Shown here: positions 1-12,350 of the stretch, in pieces | Numbering within the stretch: the first letter of the stretch is position 1 | How the letters are laid out: every line of letters starts with the position of its first letter | From: Saccoglossus kowalevskii | Taxonomy: Eukaryota; Hemichordata; Enteropneusta; Harrimaniidae | Assembly: GCF_000003605.2 (NCBI RefSeq) | Contig: NW_003109448.1 | Location: 1 to 28,527, forward strand | Reading direction: 5' to 3' | Length of the DNA stretch: 28,527 bases | The notes under the pieces: model-generated | Seen by the model: only the letters and a program-made list of their open reading frames with translations | Told to the model about the DNA's origin: nothing | Database searches by the model: none | Translations under genes and position numbers: made by a program

Positions 1-812
1 CAGTTGCTGCTAATTGCTACTTGACACATGTCAATGCCTCTGTATCCAGTTATTACATGATACATGTCAATACACCTGTCGCCAATTATTACATGTCGCA
101 TCTCAATGCACGAGTCGCCAATTAATACATGTCACATGTCAATGCATTTGTCACCTATTTTTACATGACACATCTCAATGCACTTGTCGCCAATTATTAC
201 ATGTCACATGTCACTGCACTTGTCGCTAATTATTACATGACACATGTCTATGCACATGTCTCCAGTTATTACATGACACATGTCAATGCACTTGTCGCCA
301 ATTATTACATGTCACATGTCAATGCACTTTTCGCAAATTATTACATGACACATGTCAATGCACTTGTCTCCAATTTTTACATGTCACATGTCAATGCACC
401 TGTCGCCAATTATTACATGTCACATGTAAAAGAACTTATCGCCAATTATTACATGTCACATGTTAATGCACGTGTCGCCAATTATTACATGATACATGTC
501 AATGCACCTGTCTCCAGTTATTACATGACACATGTCAGTGCACTTGTCGCCAATTATTACATGCCACATGTCAATGCACTTGTCGCCAATTATTACATCT
601 TACATGTCAGTGCACCTGTCTCCAATTATTACATGACACATGTCAATGCACTTGTCGCCAATTATTACATGTCACATCTCAATGCACCTGTTTCCAGTTA
701 TTACATGTCACATGTCACTGCACTTGTCGCTAATTATACATGACACATGTCACTGCACATGTCGCCAGTTATTACATGTCACATGTCAATGCACTTTTCG
801 CCAAATTATTAC
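1..812 (+). repeat. Block A, copy 1 (left-truncated by the window), plus derived monomers
   Basis: The first 285 or so bases carry the block A order: GCAGTTGCTGCTAATTGC, GCCTCTGTATCC, AATACACCTGTCGCC, GCACGAGTCGCC with AATTAATAC, TCACCTATTTTTAC, CACTGCACTTGTCGC and TCTATGCACATGTC. The same order recurs at 9493 (offset 9492) and 11865 (offset 11864), almost unchanged. After about 300 the copy at 9493 has one extra 36-bp monomer, while the 11865 copy stays in step to about 12350. Two one-base indels lie near 731 (one T missing in TAATTATACATG) and near 797 (an extra A in CGCCAAATTATT). They cancel, so the reading frames return to phase. Confidence 0.85.
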
Positions 813-1934
813 ATGATACATGTCAATGCACCTGTCTCCACTTATTACATGACACATGTCAATGCAGTTGTTGCTAATTGCTTCATGACACATGTCAATG
901 CCTCTGTATCGAGTAATTACATGACACATGTCAGTACACCAGTCGCCAATTATTACATGTCACATGTCAATACACTTGTCTGCACTCATTACATGACACA
1001 TGTCAATGCAGTTGTTACTAATTGCTACATGACACATGTCAATGTCTCTGTGTCCAGTTATTACATGACACATGTCAATACACCTGTCGCCAATTAATAC
1101 ATGTCGCATCTCAATGCACGAGTCGCCAATTAATACATGTCACATGTCAATGCACTTGTCGCCAATTATTACAAGTCACATGTCAATGCACTTGTCGCCA
1201 ATTATTACATGCCACATGTCAATGCCCTTGTCGCCAATTATTACATGTTACATGTCAGTGCACATGTCTCCAGTTATTACATGTCACATGTCAGTGCACT
1301 TGTCGCCAATTATTACATGTCACATCTCAATGCACCTGTCTCCAGTTATTACATGTCACATCTCAATGCACCTGTCGCCAATTATTACATGTCACATCTC
1401 AATGCACCTGTCGCCAATTATTACATGTCACTTGTCAATGCACCAGTCTCCAGTTATTACATGTCACATCTCAATGCACCTGTCGCCAATTATTACATGT
1501 CACATCTCAGTGCACCTGTCGCCAATTATTACATGTCACTTGTCAATGCACCTGTCTCCAGTTATTACATGTTACATCTCAATGCAGCTGTCGCCAATTA
1601 TTACATGTCACATGTCAATGCACTTGTCGCCAATTATTACATGACACATGTCAATGCACCTGTCTCCACTTATTACATGACACATGTCAATGCAGTTTTC
1701 GCTAATTGCTACATGACACATGTAAAGGCCTCTGTTTCCAGTTACCACATGACACATGTCAATGCACTTGTCGCCAATTATTACATGTCACATGTCGATG
1801 CACCTGCCGCCCATTATTACATGTCACATCTCAATGCACTTGTTGCCAATTTTAACATGTCGCATGTCAATGCACTTGTCACCAATTATTACATTACACA
1901 TGTCAATGCACCTGTCGCCAATTATTACATTTAA
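813..1934 (+). repeat. Block C, copy 1 (about 31 monomers)
   Basis: Block C opens with ATGATACATGTCAATGCACC and runs through the GTTGCTAATTGC, ATCGAGTAATTAC, AGTACACCAGTCGCC and GTTACTAATTGC monomers. It continues through a CACGAG monomer, a run of CATCTCAATGCACCTGTC monomers, two TCACTTGTCAATGCACC monomers and the AAAGGCCTCTGTTTCC monomer. It ends at ATTACATTTAACATG. The length is 1122 bp. Homologous copies begin at 12927, 15838, 19829 and 22278, with lengths of 1266, 1122, 1122 and 1050 bp; the differences are multiples of 36. All three forward frames are open for much of the block, so the 190-265 codon frames here are not evidence of coding. Confidence 0.85.
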
Positions 1935-2289
1935 CATGTTAATGCACGTGTCGCCAATTATTACATGACACATGTCAATGCACCTGTCTGCACTTATTAC
2001 ATGACACATGTCAATGCAGTTGTTGCTAATTGCTACTTGACACATGTCAGTGCCTCTGTATCCAGTTATTACATGACACATGTCAATACACCTGTCGCCA
2101 ATAATTACATGTCGCATCTCAATGCACGAGTCGCCAATTAATACATGTCACATGTCAATGCACTTGTCACCTATTTTTACATGACATATCTCAATGCACT
2201 TGTCGCCAATTATTACATGTCACATGTCAGTGCACTTGTCGCTAATTATTACATGACACATGTCTATGCACATGTCTCCAGTTATTACA
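1935..2289 (+). repeat. Block A, copy 2
   Basis: The block begins with ACATGTTAATGCACGTGTC, directly after the TTTAACATG end of block C. It then follows the A order: CTGTCTGCACTTATTAC, GTTGTTGCTAATTGC, GCCTCTGTATCC, CACGAGTCGCC with AATTAATAC, TCACCTATTTTTAC, CATATCTCAATGCAC. The C-then-A order seen here is repeated at 14193, 16960 and 20951, so C+A is a compound unit. One variant is private to this copy: CGCCAATAATTAC near 2100 instead of CGCCAATTATTAC. Confidence 0.82.
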
Positions 2290-3690
2290 TGACACATGTC
2301 AATGCACTTGTCGCCAATTATTACACGTCACATGTCAATACACTTGTCGCCAATTATTACATGCCACATGTCAATGCACTTGTCGCCAATTTTACATGTC
2401 ACATGTCAGTGCACATATCTCCACTTATTACATGTCACATGTCAGTGCACTTGTCGCCAATTATTACATGTCACATCTCAATGCACCTGTCGCCAATTAT
2501 TACATGTCACATGTCAATGCACTTGTCGCCAATTTTTACATGTCACATGTCAATGCACCTGTCGCCAATTATTACATGTCACATGTCAAAGAACTTTTCG
2601 CCAATTATTACATGTCACATGTTAATGCACGTGTCGCCAATTATTACATGATACAAGTCAATGCACCTGTCTCCAGTTATTACATGATACATGTCAATGC
2701 ACTTGTCGCCAATTATTACATGCCACATGTCAATGCACTTGTCGCCTATTATTACATGACTCATCAGAATGCAATTGTCGCCCATTATTACATGTCACAT
2801 GTCAATGCACTTGTCGCCTATTATTACATGACACATGTCAATGCACTGTCGCCAATTATTACATGTCTCATGTCAATACACTTGTCGCCAATTATTACAT
2901 GTCACATCTCAATGCACCTGTCTCCAGTTATTACATGTCACATCTCAATGCACTTGTCGCCAATTATTACATGCCACATGTCAATGCACTTGTCGCCTAT
3001 TATTACATGACTCATCTGAATGCAATTGTCGCCCATTATTACATGTCACATGTCAATGCACTTGTCGCCAATTATTACATGACACATGTCAATGCACTTG
3101 TCGCCAATTATTACACGTCACATGTCAATACACTTGTCGCCAATTATTACATGCCACATGTCAATGCACTTGTCGCCAATTTTACATGTCACATGTCAGT
3201 GCACATATCTCCACTTATTACTTGTCACATGTCAGTGCACTTGTCGCCAATTATTACATGTCACATCTCAATGCACCTGTCTCCAGTTATTACATGTCAC
3301 ATCTCAATGCACCTGTCGCCAATTATTACATGTCACATGTCAATGCGATTGTCGCCAATTATGACATTACACATGTCAATGCACCTGTCGCCAATTATTA
3401 CATGTCACATGTTAATGCACGTGTCGCCAATTATTACATGATACAAGTCAATGCACCTGTCTCCAGTTATTACATGATACATGTCAATGCACTTGTCGCC
3501 AATTATTACATGCCACATGTCAATGCACTTGTCGCCTATTATTACATGACTCATCAGAATGCAATTGTCGCCAATTATTACATGTCACATGTCAATGCAC
3601 TTGTCGCCTATTATTACATGACACATGTCAATGCACTGTCGCCAATTATTACATGTCTCATGTCAATACACTTGTCGCCAATTATTACAT
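2290..3690 (+). repeat. 790-bp tandem duplication (2290-3079 and 3080-3690)
   Basis: Landmarks recur at an offset of 790 bp, two less than 22 x 36. They are the TTACACGTCACATGTCAATAC monomer region (2321 and 3111), the 35-bp CGCCAATTTTACATG monomer (about 2389 and 3179), GTTAATGCACGTG (2621 and 3411), the ATGATACAAGTC monomer, ACTCATCAGAATGCAATTG and the one-base-deleted GCACTGTCGCC monomer (about 2847 and 3637). Between about 2440 and 2610 the two copies carry different variants though the same monomer number, so the duplication is older than the 1187-bp one downstream or has been overwritten by gene conversion. Confidence 0.75.
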
Positions 3691-4937
3691 GTCACATGTC
3701 AGTGCACATGACTCCAGTTATTACATGTCACATGTCAATGCACTTGTCACCTATTTTTACATGACACATCTCAATGCACTTGTCGGCAATTATTACAAGT
3801 CACATGTCATTGCACTTGTCGCCAATTATTACATGCCACATGTCAATTCACTTGTTGCCAATTATTACATGTTACATGTCAGTGCAAATGTCTCCAGTTA
3901 TTACATATCACATGTCAGTGCACTTGTCGCCAATTATTACATGTCACATCTCAATGCACCTGTCTCCAGTTATTACATGTCACATCTCAATGCACTTGTC
4001 GCCAATTATTGCATGCCACATGTCAATGCACTTGTCGCCTATTATTACATGACTCATCTGAATGCAATTGTCGCCTATTATTACATGTCACATGCCAATG
4101 CACTTGTCGCCAATTATTACATGACACATGTCAATGCACTTGTCGCCAATTATTACACGTCACATGTCAATACACTTGTCGCCAATTATTACATGCCACA
4201 TGTCAATGCACTTGTCGCCAATTGTACATGTCACATGTCAGTGCACATATCTCCACTTATTACATGTCACATGTCAGTGCACTTGTCGCCAATTATTACA
4301 TGTCACATCTCAATGCACCTGTCTCCAGTTATCACATGTCACATCTCAATGCACCTGTCGCCAATTATTACATGTCACATATCAATGCACTTGTCGCCAA
4401 TTATTACATGTCACATGTCAGTGCACATGACTCCAGTTATTACATGTCACATGTCAATGCACTTGTCGCCAATTATTACATGACACATGTCAATGCACTT
4501 GTCGCCAATTATTACACGTCACATGTCAATACAATTGTCGCCAATTATTACATGCCACATGTCAATGCACTTGTCGCCAATTTTACATGTCACATGTCAG
4601 TGTACATATCTCCACTTATTACATGTCACATGTCAGTGCACTTGTCGCCAATTATTACATGTCACATCTCAATGCACCTGTCTCCAGTTATTACATGTCA
4701 CATCTCAATGCACCTGTCGCCAATTATTACATGTCACATGTCAATGCACTTGTCGCCAATTATTACATGTCACATGTCAGTGCACATGACTCCAGTTATT
4801 ACATGTCACATGTCAATGCACTTGTCACCTATTTTTACATGACACATCTCAATGCACTTCTCGGCAATTATTACAAGTCACATGTCATTGCACTTGTCGC
4901 CAATTATTACATGCCACATGTCAATGCACTTGTCGCC
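3401..4937 (+). repeat. Block B, copy 1
   Basis: Markers in order are GCACTGTCGCC, GTGCACATGACTCC, TCACCTATTTTTAC, GTCGGCAATTATTACAAGTC, TGTCATTGCAC, TCAATTCACTTGTTGCC, ACTCATCTGAATGCAATTG, TTACACGTCACATG and the 35-bp monomer before GTGCACATATCTCC. The segment matches 9980-11517 at a constant offset of 6579. Parts match 8866-9445 (offset 5213), 17673-18490 (offset 14020) and 24545-25790 (offset 20892). Homology with 11484-11517 ends near 4937, where this copy continues CGCCAATTATTAC while the other has CGCCTATTATTAC. That marks a recombination breakpoint within one monomer. Confidence 0.85.
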
Positions 4938-5100
4938 AATTATTACATGTCACATGTCAGTGCACATGACTCCAGTTATTACATGTCACATGTCAAAGCA
5001 CTTGTCACCTATTTTTACATGACATATCTCAATGCACTTCTCGGCAATTATTACAAGTCACATGTCATTGCACTTGTCGCCAATTATTACATGTCACATG
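4800..5100 (+). repeat. Local 180-bp (5-monomer) tandem duplication
   Basis: The five-monomer run TCACCTATTTTTAC, CTTCTCGGCAATTATTAC, TGTCATTGCAC, ATGCCACATGTC, GTGCACATGACTCC appears twice in succession, the second starting about 180 bp after the first. The second copy has substitutions such as GTCAAAGCACTTG and CATATCTC. A matching double copy lies at about 18640-18920 (offset 13841), whereas 11400-11520 has a single copy. The duplication therefore predates the copying event that links 4.7-5.2 kb with 18.5-19.1 kb. Confidence 0.8.
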
Positions 5101-5198
5101 TCAGTGCACTTGTCGCCAATTATTACATGTCACATCTCAATGCACCTGTCTCCAGTTATTACATGTCACATCTCAATGCACTTGTCGCCAATTATTAC

Positions 5199-6274
5199 AT
5201 GCCACATGTCAATACACTTGTCGCCAATTATTACATGCCACATGTCAATGCACTTGTCGCCAATTTTACATGTCACATGTCAGTGCACGTATCTCCACTT
5301 ATTACATGTCACATGTCAGTACACTTGTCGCCAATTATTACATGTCACATCTCAATGCACCTATCTCCAGTTATTACATGTCACATCTCAATGCACCTGT
5401 CGCCAATTATTACATGTCACATGTCAATGCACTTGTCGCCAATTATTACATGTCACATCTCAATGCACCTATCGCCAATTATTACATGTCTTACATCAAT
5501 GCACCGTCTCTAGTTATTACATGTTACATGTCAATGCACTTGTTGCCAATTATTACATGACACATGTCAATGCACCTGTCTCCACTTATTACATGTCACA
5601 TGTCAGTGCACATGACTCCAGTTATTACATGTCACATCTCAATGCACTTGTCGCCAATTATTACATGACACATGTCAATGCACTTGTCGCCTATTATTAC
5701 ATGACTCATCTGAATGCAATTGTCGCCCATTATTACATGTCACATGTCAATGCACTTGTCGCCAATTATGACATGTCACATCTCAATGCACCTATCGCCA
5801 ATTATTACATATCTTACATCAATGCACCGTCTCTAGTTATTACATGTTACATGTCAATGCACTTGTTGCCACTTATTACATGACACATGTCAATGCACCT
5901 GTCTCCACTTATTACATGACACATGTCAATGCACTTGTCGCCAAGTATTACATGTCACATGTCAATGCACCTTCCGCCAATTATTACATGTCACATCTCA
6001 ATGCACTTCTCGGCAATTATTACAAGTCACATGTCATTGCACTTGTCGCCAATTATTACATGACACATGTCAATGCACTTGTCGCCAATTATTACATGTC
6101 ACATGTCAATGCACTTTTCGCAAATTATTACATGACACATGTCAATGAATTTGTCGCCAATTTTTACATGTCACATGTCAATGCATCTGTCGCCAATTAT
6201 GACATGTCACATGTCAAAGAACTTATCGCCAATTATTACATGTCACATGTTAATGCACGTGTCGCCAATTATTA
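5199..6274 (+). repeat. Mixed region with two 35-bp marker monomers
   Basis: The first part (about 5199-5690) matches 14942-15433 at offset 9743, including the 35-bp marker GTCTTACATCAATGCACCG at 5488. A second marker at 5811 has ATCTTACATC instead. Between them lie monomers of the GTGCACATGACTCC and ACTCATCTGAATGCAATTG types. From 5850 to 6274 the order changes to CACCTTCCGCC, CTTCTCGGC, CACTTTTCGCAAATT, AAAGAACTTATCGCC and GTTAATGCACGTG, resembling parts of block A downstream of 290. I see no unique sequence in it. Confidence 0.7.
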
Positions 6275-7461
6275 CATGATACATGTCAATGCACCTGTCT
6301 CCAGTTATTACATGACACATGTCAGTGCACTTGTCGCCAATTATTACATGCCACATGTCAATGCTCTTGTCGCCTATTATTACATGACTCATCTGAATGC
6401 AATTGTCGCCCATTATTACATGTCACATGTCAATGCACTTGTCGCCAATTATTACATGACACATGTCAATGCACTTGTCGCCAATTATTACATGTCACAT
6501 GTCAGTGCACATGACTCCAGTTATTACATGTCACATGTCAATGCACTTGTCACCTAATTTTACATGACACATCTCAATGCACTTGTCGGCAATTATTACA
6601 AGTCACATGTCATTGCACTTGTCGCCAATTATTACATGTCTTACATCAATGCACCGTCTCTAGTTATTACATGTTACATGTCAATGCACTTGTCGCCAAT
6701 TATTACATGACACATGTCAATGCACCTGTCTCCACTTATTACATGACACATGTCAATGCACTTGTCGCCAATTATTACATGTCACATGTCAATGCACCTT
6801 CCGCCAATTATTACATGTCACATCTCAATGCACTTGTCGGCAATTATTTCAAGTCACATGTCATTGCACTTGTCGCCAATTATTACATGCCACATGTCAA
6901 TGCACTTGTCGCCAATTATTACATGTTACATGTCAGTGCACATGACTCCAGTTATTACATGTCACATGTCAGTGCACTTGTCGCCAATTATTACATGTCA
7001 CATCTCAATGCACCTGTCTCCAGTTATTACATGTCACATCTCAATGCACTTGTCGCCAATTATTACATGCCACATGTCAATGCACTTGTCGCCTATTATT
7101 ACATGACTCATCTGAATGCAATTGTCGCCCATTATTACATGTCACATGTCAATGCACTTGTCGCCAATTATTACATGATACATGTAAAATGCACTTGTCG
7201 CCAATTATTACACGTCACATGCCAATACACTTGTCGCCAATTATTACATGCCACAAGTCAATGCACTTGTCGCCAATTATTACATGCCACATGTCAATGC
7301 ACTTGTCGCCAATTTTACATGTCACATGTCAGTGCACATATCTCCACTTATTACATGTCACATGTCAGTGCACTTGTCGCCAATTATTACATGTCACATC
7401 TCAATGCACCTGTCTCCAGTTATTACATGTCACATCTCAATGCACCTGTCGCCAATTATTA
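6275..7461 (+). repeat. 1187-bp tandem duplication, first copy
   Basis: Thirty-three monomers minus one base are repeated immediately downstream at 7462-8645. Shared unusual landmarks at exactly 1187 bp spacing include TCACCTAATTTTACATG (6549/7736), the 35-bp marker GTCTTACATC (6638/7825), CACCTTCCGCC (6797, CCCCTTCCGCC in the other copy), TATTTCAAGTCACATG (6845/8032) and the 37-bp monomer ATGTAAAATGCACTTG (7180s/8370s). By eye I find fewer than about ten differences between copies. Confidence 0.9.
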
Positions 7462-8645
7462 CATGATACATGTCAATGCACCTGTCTACAGTTATTACAT
7501 GACACATGTCAGTGCACTTGTCGCCAATTATTACATGCCACATGTCAATGCTCTTGTCGCCTATTATTACATGACTCATCTGAATGCAATTGTCGCCCAT
7601 TATTACATGTCACATGTCAATGCACTTGTCGCCACTTATTACATGACACATGTCAATGCACTTGTCGCCAATTATTACATGTCACATGTCAGTGCACATG
7701 ACTCCAGTTATTACATGTCACATGTCAATGCACTTGTCACCTAATTTTACATGACACATCTCAATGCACTTGTCGGCAATTATTACAAGTCACATGTCAT
7801 TGCACTTGTCGCCAATTATTACATGTCTTACATCAATGCACCGTCTCTAGTTATTACATGTTACATGTCAATGCACTTGTCGCCAATTATTACATGACAC
7901 ATGTCAATGCACCTGTCTCCACTTATTACATGACACATGTCAATGCACTTGTCGCCAATTATTACATGTCACATGTCAATGCCCCTTCCGCCAATTATTA
8001 CATGTCACATCTCAATGCACTTGTCGGCAATTATTTCAAGTCACATGTCATTGCACTTGTCGCCAATTATTACATGCCACATGTCAATGCACTTGTCGCC
8101 AATTATTACATGTTACATGTCAGTGCACATGACTCCAGTTATTACATGTCACATGTCAGTGCACTTGTCGCCAATTATTACATGTCACATCTCAATGCAC
8201 CTGTCTCCAGTTATTACATGTCACATCTCAATGCACTTTTCGCCAATTATTACATGCCACATGTCAATGCACTTGTCGCCTATTATTACATGACTCATCT
8301 GAATGCAATTGTCGCCCATTATTACATGTCACATGTCAATGCACTTGTCGCCAATTATTACATGATACATGTAAAATGCACTTGTCGCCAATTATTACAC
8401 TTCACATGTCAATACACTTGTCGCCAATTATTACATGCCACAAGTCAATGCACTTGTCGCCAATTATTACATGCCACATGTCAATGCACTTGTCGCCAAT
8501 TTTACATGTCACATGTCAGTGCACATATCTCCACTTATTACATGTCACATGTCAGTGCACTTGTCGCCAATTATTACATGTCACATCTCAATGCACCTGT
8601 CTCACAGTTATTACATGTCACATCTCAATGCACCTGTCGCCAATA
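7462..8645 (+). repeat. 1187-bp tandem duplication, second copy
   Basis: This near-identical partner of 6275-7461 carries private changes. They are CTGTCTACAG near 7487, GCCACTTATTAC near 7632, CCCCTTCCGCC near 7982, CTTTTCGCC near 8236 and TTACACTTCACATGTC near 8396. At its right end are two one-base indels close together: CTGTCTCACAGTT near 8601 (insertion) and CGCCAATATTACATG near 8640 (deletion). The sequence then switches to the TCTATGCACATGTCTCC monomer of block A, so the two indels sit next to a block junction. Confidence 0.88.
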
Positions 8646-9445
8646 TTACATGACACATGTCTATGCACATGTCTCCAGTTATTACATGACACATGTCAAT
8701 GCACTTGTCGCCAATTTTTACATGTCACATGTCAATGCACCTGTCGCCAATTATTACATGTCACATGTCAAAGAACTTTTCGCCAATTATTACATGTCAC
8801 ATGTTAATGCAGGTGTCGCCAATTATTACATGACACATGTCAATGCACTTGTCGCCAATTATTACATGTCTCATGTCAATACACTTGTCGCCAATTATTA
8901 CATGTCACATGTCAGTGCACATGACTCCAGTTATTACATGTCACATGTCAATGCACTTGTCACCTATTTTTACATGACACATCTCAATGCACTTGTCGGC
9001 AATTATTACAAGTCACATGTCATTGCACTTGTCGCCAATTATTACATGCCACATGTCAATTCACTTGTTGCCAATTATTACATGTTACATGTCAGTGCAC
9101 ATGTCTCCAGTTATTACATATCACATGTCAGTGCACTTGTCGCCAATTATTACATGTCACATCTCAATGCACCTGTCTCCAGTTATTACATGTCACATCT
9201 CAATGCACTTGTCGCCAATTATTACATGCCACATGTCAATGCACTTGTCGCCTATTATTACATGACTCATCTGAATGCAATTGTCGCCCATTATTACATG
9301 TCACATGTCAATGCACTTGTCGCCAATTATTACATGACACATGTCAATGCACTTGTCGCCAATTATTACACGTCACATGTCAATACACTTGTCGCCAATT
9401 ATTACATGCCACATGTCAATGCACTTGTCGCCAATTTTACATGTC
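8646..9445 (+). repeat. Block A fragment followed by partial block B, copy 2
   Basis: From 8646 the order TCTATGCACATGTC, GCCAATTTTTAC, AAAGAACTTTTCGCC, GTTAATGCAGGTGTCGCC matches the second half of block A. From 8866 the sequence follows block B at offset 5213 from 3653, including GTCGGCAATTATTACAAGTC and TCAATTCACTTGTTGCC, up to the 35-bp monomer at about 9433. It then jumps to GTCAACGCACCTGTCTGC, the entry into block A copy 3. Compared with the other B copies, this one is cut short. Confidence 0.78.
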
Positions 9446-9980
9446 ACATGTCAACGCACCTGTCTGCACTTATTACATGACACATGTCAATGCAGTTGCT
9501 GCTAATTGCTACTTGACACATGTCAATGCCTCTGTATCCAGTTATTACATGATACATGTCAATACACCTGTCGCCAATTATTACATGTCGCATCTCAATG
9601 CACGAGTCGCCAATTAATACATGTCACATGTCAATGCATTTGTCACCTATTTTTACATGACACATCTCAATGCACTTGTCGCCAATTATTACATGTCACA
9701 TGTCACTGCACTTGTCGCTAATTATTACATGACACATGTCTATGCACATGTCTCCAGTTATTACATGACATATCTCAATGCACTTGTCGCCAATTATTAC
9801 ATGTCACATGTCAATGCACTTGTCGCCAATTATTACATGTCACATGTCAATGCACTTTTCGCAAATTATTACATGACACATGTCAATGCACTTGTCGCCA
9901 ATTTTTACATGTCACATGTCAATGCACCTGTCGCCAATTATTACATGTCACATGTCAAAGAACTTTTCGCCAATTATTAC
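9446..9980 (+). repeat. Block A, copy 3
   Basis: Matches positions 1-285 at offset 9492 with few changes, including GTTGCTGCTAATTGC and ACTTGACACATGTC. After TCTATGCACATGTCTCC it has CATATCTCAATGCAC and one extra 36-bp monomer relative to copy 1 before CACTTTTCGCAAATT. It leads without interruption into block B through AAAGAACTTTTCGCC and GTTAATGCACGTG, so A-then-B is a recurrent order here, at 17.05-18.5 kb and at 24.0-25.8 kb. Confidence 0.82.
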
Positions 9981-11517
9981 ATGTCACATGTTAATGCACG
10001 TGTCGCCAATTATTACATGATACAAGTCAATGCACCTGTCTCCAGTTATTACATGACACATGTCAGTGCACTTGTCGCCAATTATTACATGCCACATGTC
10101 AATGCACTTGTCGCCTATTATTACATGACTCATCAGAATGCAATTGTCGCCCATTATTACATGTCACATGTCAATGGACTTGTCGCCTATTATTACATGA
10201 CACATGTCAATGCACTGTCGCCAATTATTACATGTCTCATGTCAATACACTTGTCGCCAATTATTACATGTCACATGTCAGTGCACATGACTCCAGTTAT
10301 TACATGTCACATGTCAATGCACTTGTCACCTATTTTTACATGACACATCTCAATGCACTTGTCGGCAATTATTACAAGTCACATGTCATTGCACTTGTCG
10401 CCAATTATTACATGCCACATGTCAATTCACTTGTTGCCAATTATTACATGTTACATGTCAGTGCACATGTCTCCAGTTATTACATATCACATGTCAGTGC
10501 ACTTGTCGCCAATTATTACATGTCACATCTCAATGCACCTCTCTCCAGTTATTACATGTCACATCTCAATGCACTTGTCGCCAATTATTGCATGCCACAT
10601 GTCAATGCACTTGTCGCCTATTATTACATGACTCATCTGAATGCAATTGTCGCCCATTATTACATGTCACATGCCAATGCACTTGTCGCCAATTATTACA
10701 TGACACATGTCAATGCACTTGTCGCCAATTATTACACGTCACATGTCAATACACTTGTCGCCAATTATTACATGCCACATGTCAATGCACTTGTCGCCAA
10801 TTGTACATGTCACATGTCAGTGCACATATCTCCACTTATTACATGTCACATGTCAGTGCACTTGTCGCCAATTATTACATGTCACATCTCAATGCACCTG
10901 TCTCCAGTTATCACATGTCACATGTCAGTGCACCTGTCGCCAATTATTACATGTCACATATCAATGCACTTGTCGCCAATTATTACATGTCACATGTCAG
11001 TGCACATGACTCCAGTTATTACATGTCACATGTCAATGCACTTGTCGCCAATTATTACATGACACATGTCAATGCACTTGTCGCCAATTATTACACGTCA
11101 CATGTCAATACAATTGTCGCCAATTATTACATGCCACATGTCAATGCACTTGTGGCCAATTTTACATGTCACATGTCAGTGTACATATCTCCACTTATTA
11201 CATGTCACATGTCAGTGCACTTGTCGCCAATTATTACATGTCACATCTCAATGCACCTGTCTCCAGTTATTACATGTCACATCTCAATGCACCTGTCGCC
11301 AATTATTACATGTCACATGTCAATGCACTTGTCGCCAATTATTACATGTCACATGTCAGTGCACATGACTCCAGTTATTACATGTCACATGTCAATGCAC
11401 TTGTCACCTATTTTTACATGACACATCTCAATGCACTTCTCGGCAATTATTACAAGTCACATGTCATTGCACTTGTCGCCAATTATTACATGCCACATGT
11501 CAATGCACTTGTCGCCT
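9980..11517 (+). repeat. Block B, copy 3 (best match to 3401-4937)
   Basis: Aligned to 3401-4937 at a constant offset of 6579 without net indels for about 1.5 kb. Differences seen include TCAATGGACTTG near 10172, GCACCTCTCTCC near 10538, ATGTCAGTGCACC near 10923 in place of ATCTCAATGCACC, and CTTGTGGCC near 11150. The shared monomer CGCCAATTGTACATG (10799 and 4220) is a private variant of the 35-bp class that links this pair and the copy at 18241. Confidence 0.87.
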
Positions 11518-12350
11518 ATTATTACATGACTCATCTGAATGCAATTGTCGCCAATTATTACACGTCACATGTCAATACACTTGTCGCCAATTATTACATG
11601 CCACATGTCAATGCACTTGTCGCCAATTTTACATGTCACATGTCAGTGCACATATCTCCACTTATTACATGTCACATGTCAGTACACTTGTCGCCAATTA
11701 TTACATGTCACATATCAATGCACCTATCTCCAGTTATTACATGTCACATCTCAATGCACCTGTCGCCAATTATTACATGTCACATGTTAATGCACGTGTC
11801 GCCAATTATTACATGACACATGTCAACGCACCTGTCTGCACTTATTACATGACACATGTCAATGCAGTTTCTGCTAATTGCTACTTGACACATGTCAATG
11901 CCTCTGTATCCAGTTATTACATGGTACATGTCAATACACCTGTCGCCAATTATTACATGTCGCATCTCAATGCACGAGTCGCCAATTAATACATGTCACA
12001 TGTCAATGCATTTGTCACCTATTTTTACATGACACATCTCAATGCACTTGTCGCCAATTATTACATGTCACATGTCACTGCACTTGTCGCTAATTATTAC
12101 ATGACACATGTCTATGCACATGTCTCCAGTTATTACATGACACATGTCAATGCACTTGTCGCCAATTATTACATGTCACATGTCAATGCACATTTCGCAA
12201 ATTATTACATGACACATGTCAATGCACTTGTCTCCAATTTTTACATGTCACATGTCAATGCACCTGTCGCCAATTATTACATGTCACATGTAAAAGAACT
12301 TATCGCCAATTATTACATGTCACATGTTAATGCACGTGTCGCCAATTATT
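11518..12350 (+). repeat. Linker monomers plus block A, copy 4
   Basis: From 11518 to about 11815 the monomer order (ACTCATCTGAATGCAATTG, TTACACGTCACATG, the 35-bp monomer at about 11627, TCAGTACACTTG, CATATCAATGCACCTATC) recurs at 19068-19330 (offset 7550) and at about 26030-26300 (offset about 14493). From 11816 the block A order begins, and 11865-12350 follows 1-486 at offset 11864 almost base for base, including ATGTAAAAGAACTTATCGCC. Private changes include CACATTTCGC near 12190 and ATGGTACATG near 11932. Confidence 0.82.

Noticed and set aside
1022-1705. A cysteine-rich frame (CQCTCRQLLHVT units), suggestive of a metallothionein-like or cysteine-knot protein
   Set aside because: The cysteines come from TGT and TGC in the repeat read in one frame; the overlapping frames at 1072 and 1137 are equally open.
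1824-2117. Minus-strand frame of 97 codons, recurring at 14082, 16849 and 20840
   Set aside because: It occurs only where consecutive monomers carry ATGACA instead of ATGTCA, which removes the TGA otherwise present on the minus strand. It is a by-product of the variant order in blocks C and A.
3011-3030. ACTCATCTGAATGCAATTG monomers as an independent unique element
   Set aside because: They keep the 36-bp length and flanking consensus and recur in every block B copy, so they are a monomer variant.
7858-9480. A 540-codon open frame repeating MSHVNALVANYY-like units, as a repeat protein gene
   Set aside because: The other two forward frames are also largely open over the same DNA, the frame is crossed by one-base indels that swap it for another repeat frame, changes fall mainly at first and second codon positions, and there is no start context, intron signal or unique sequence.
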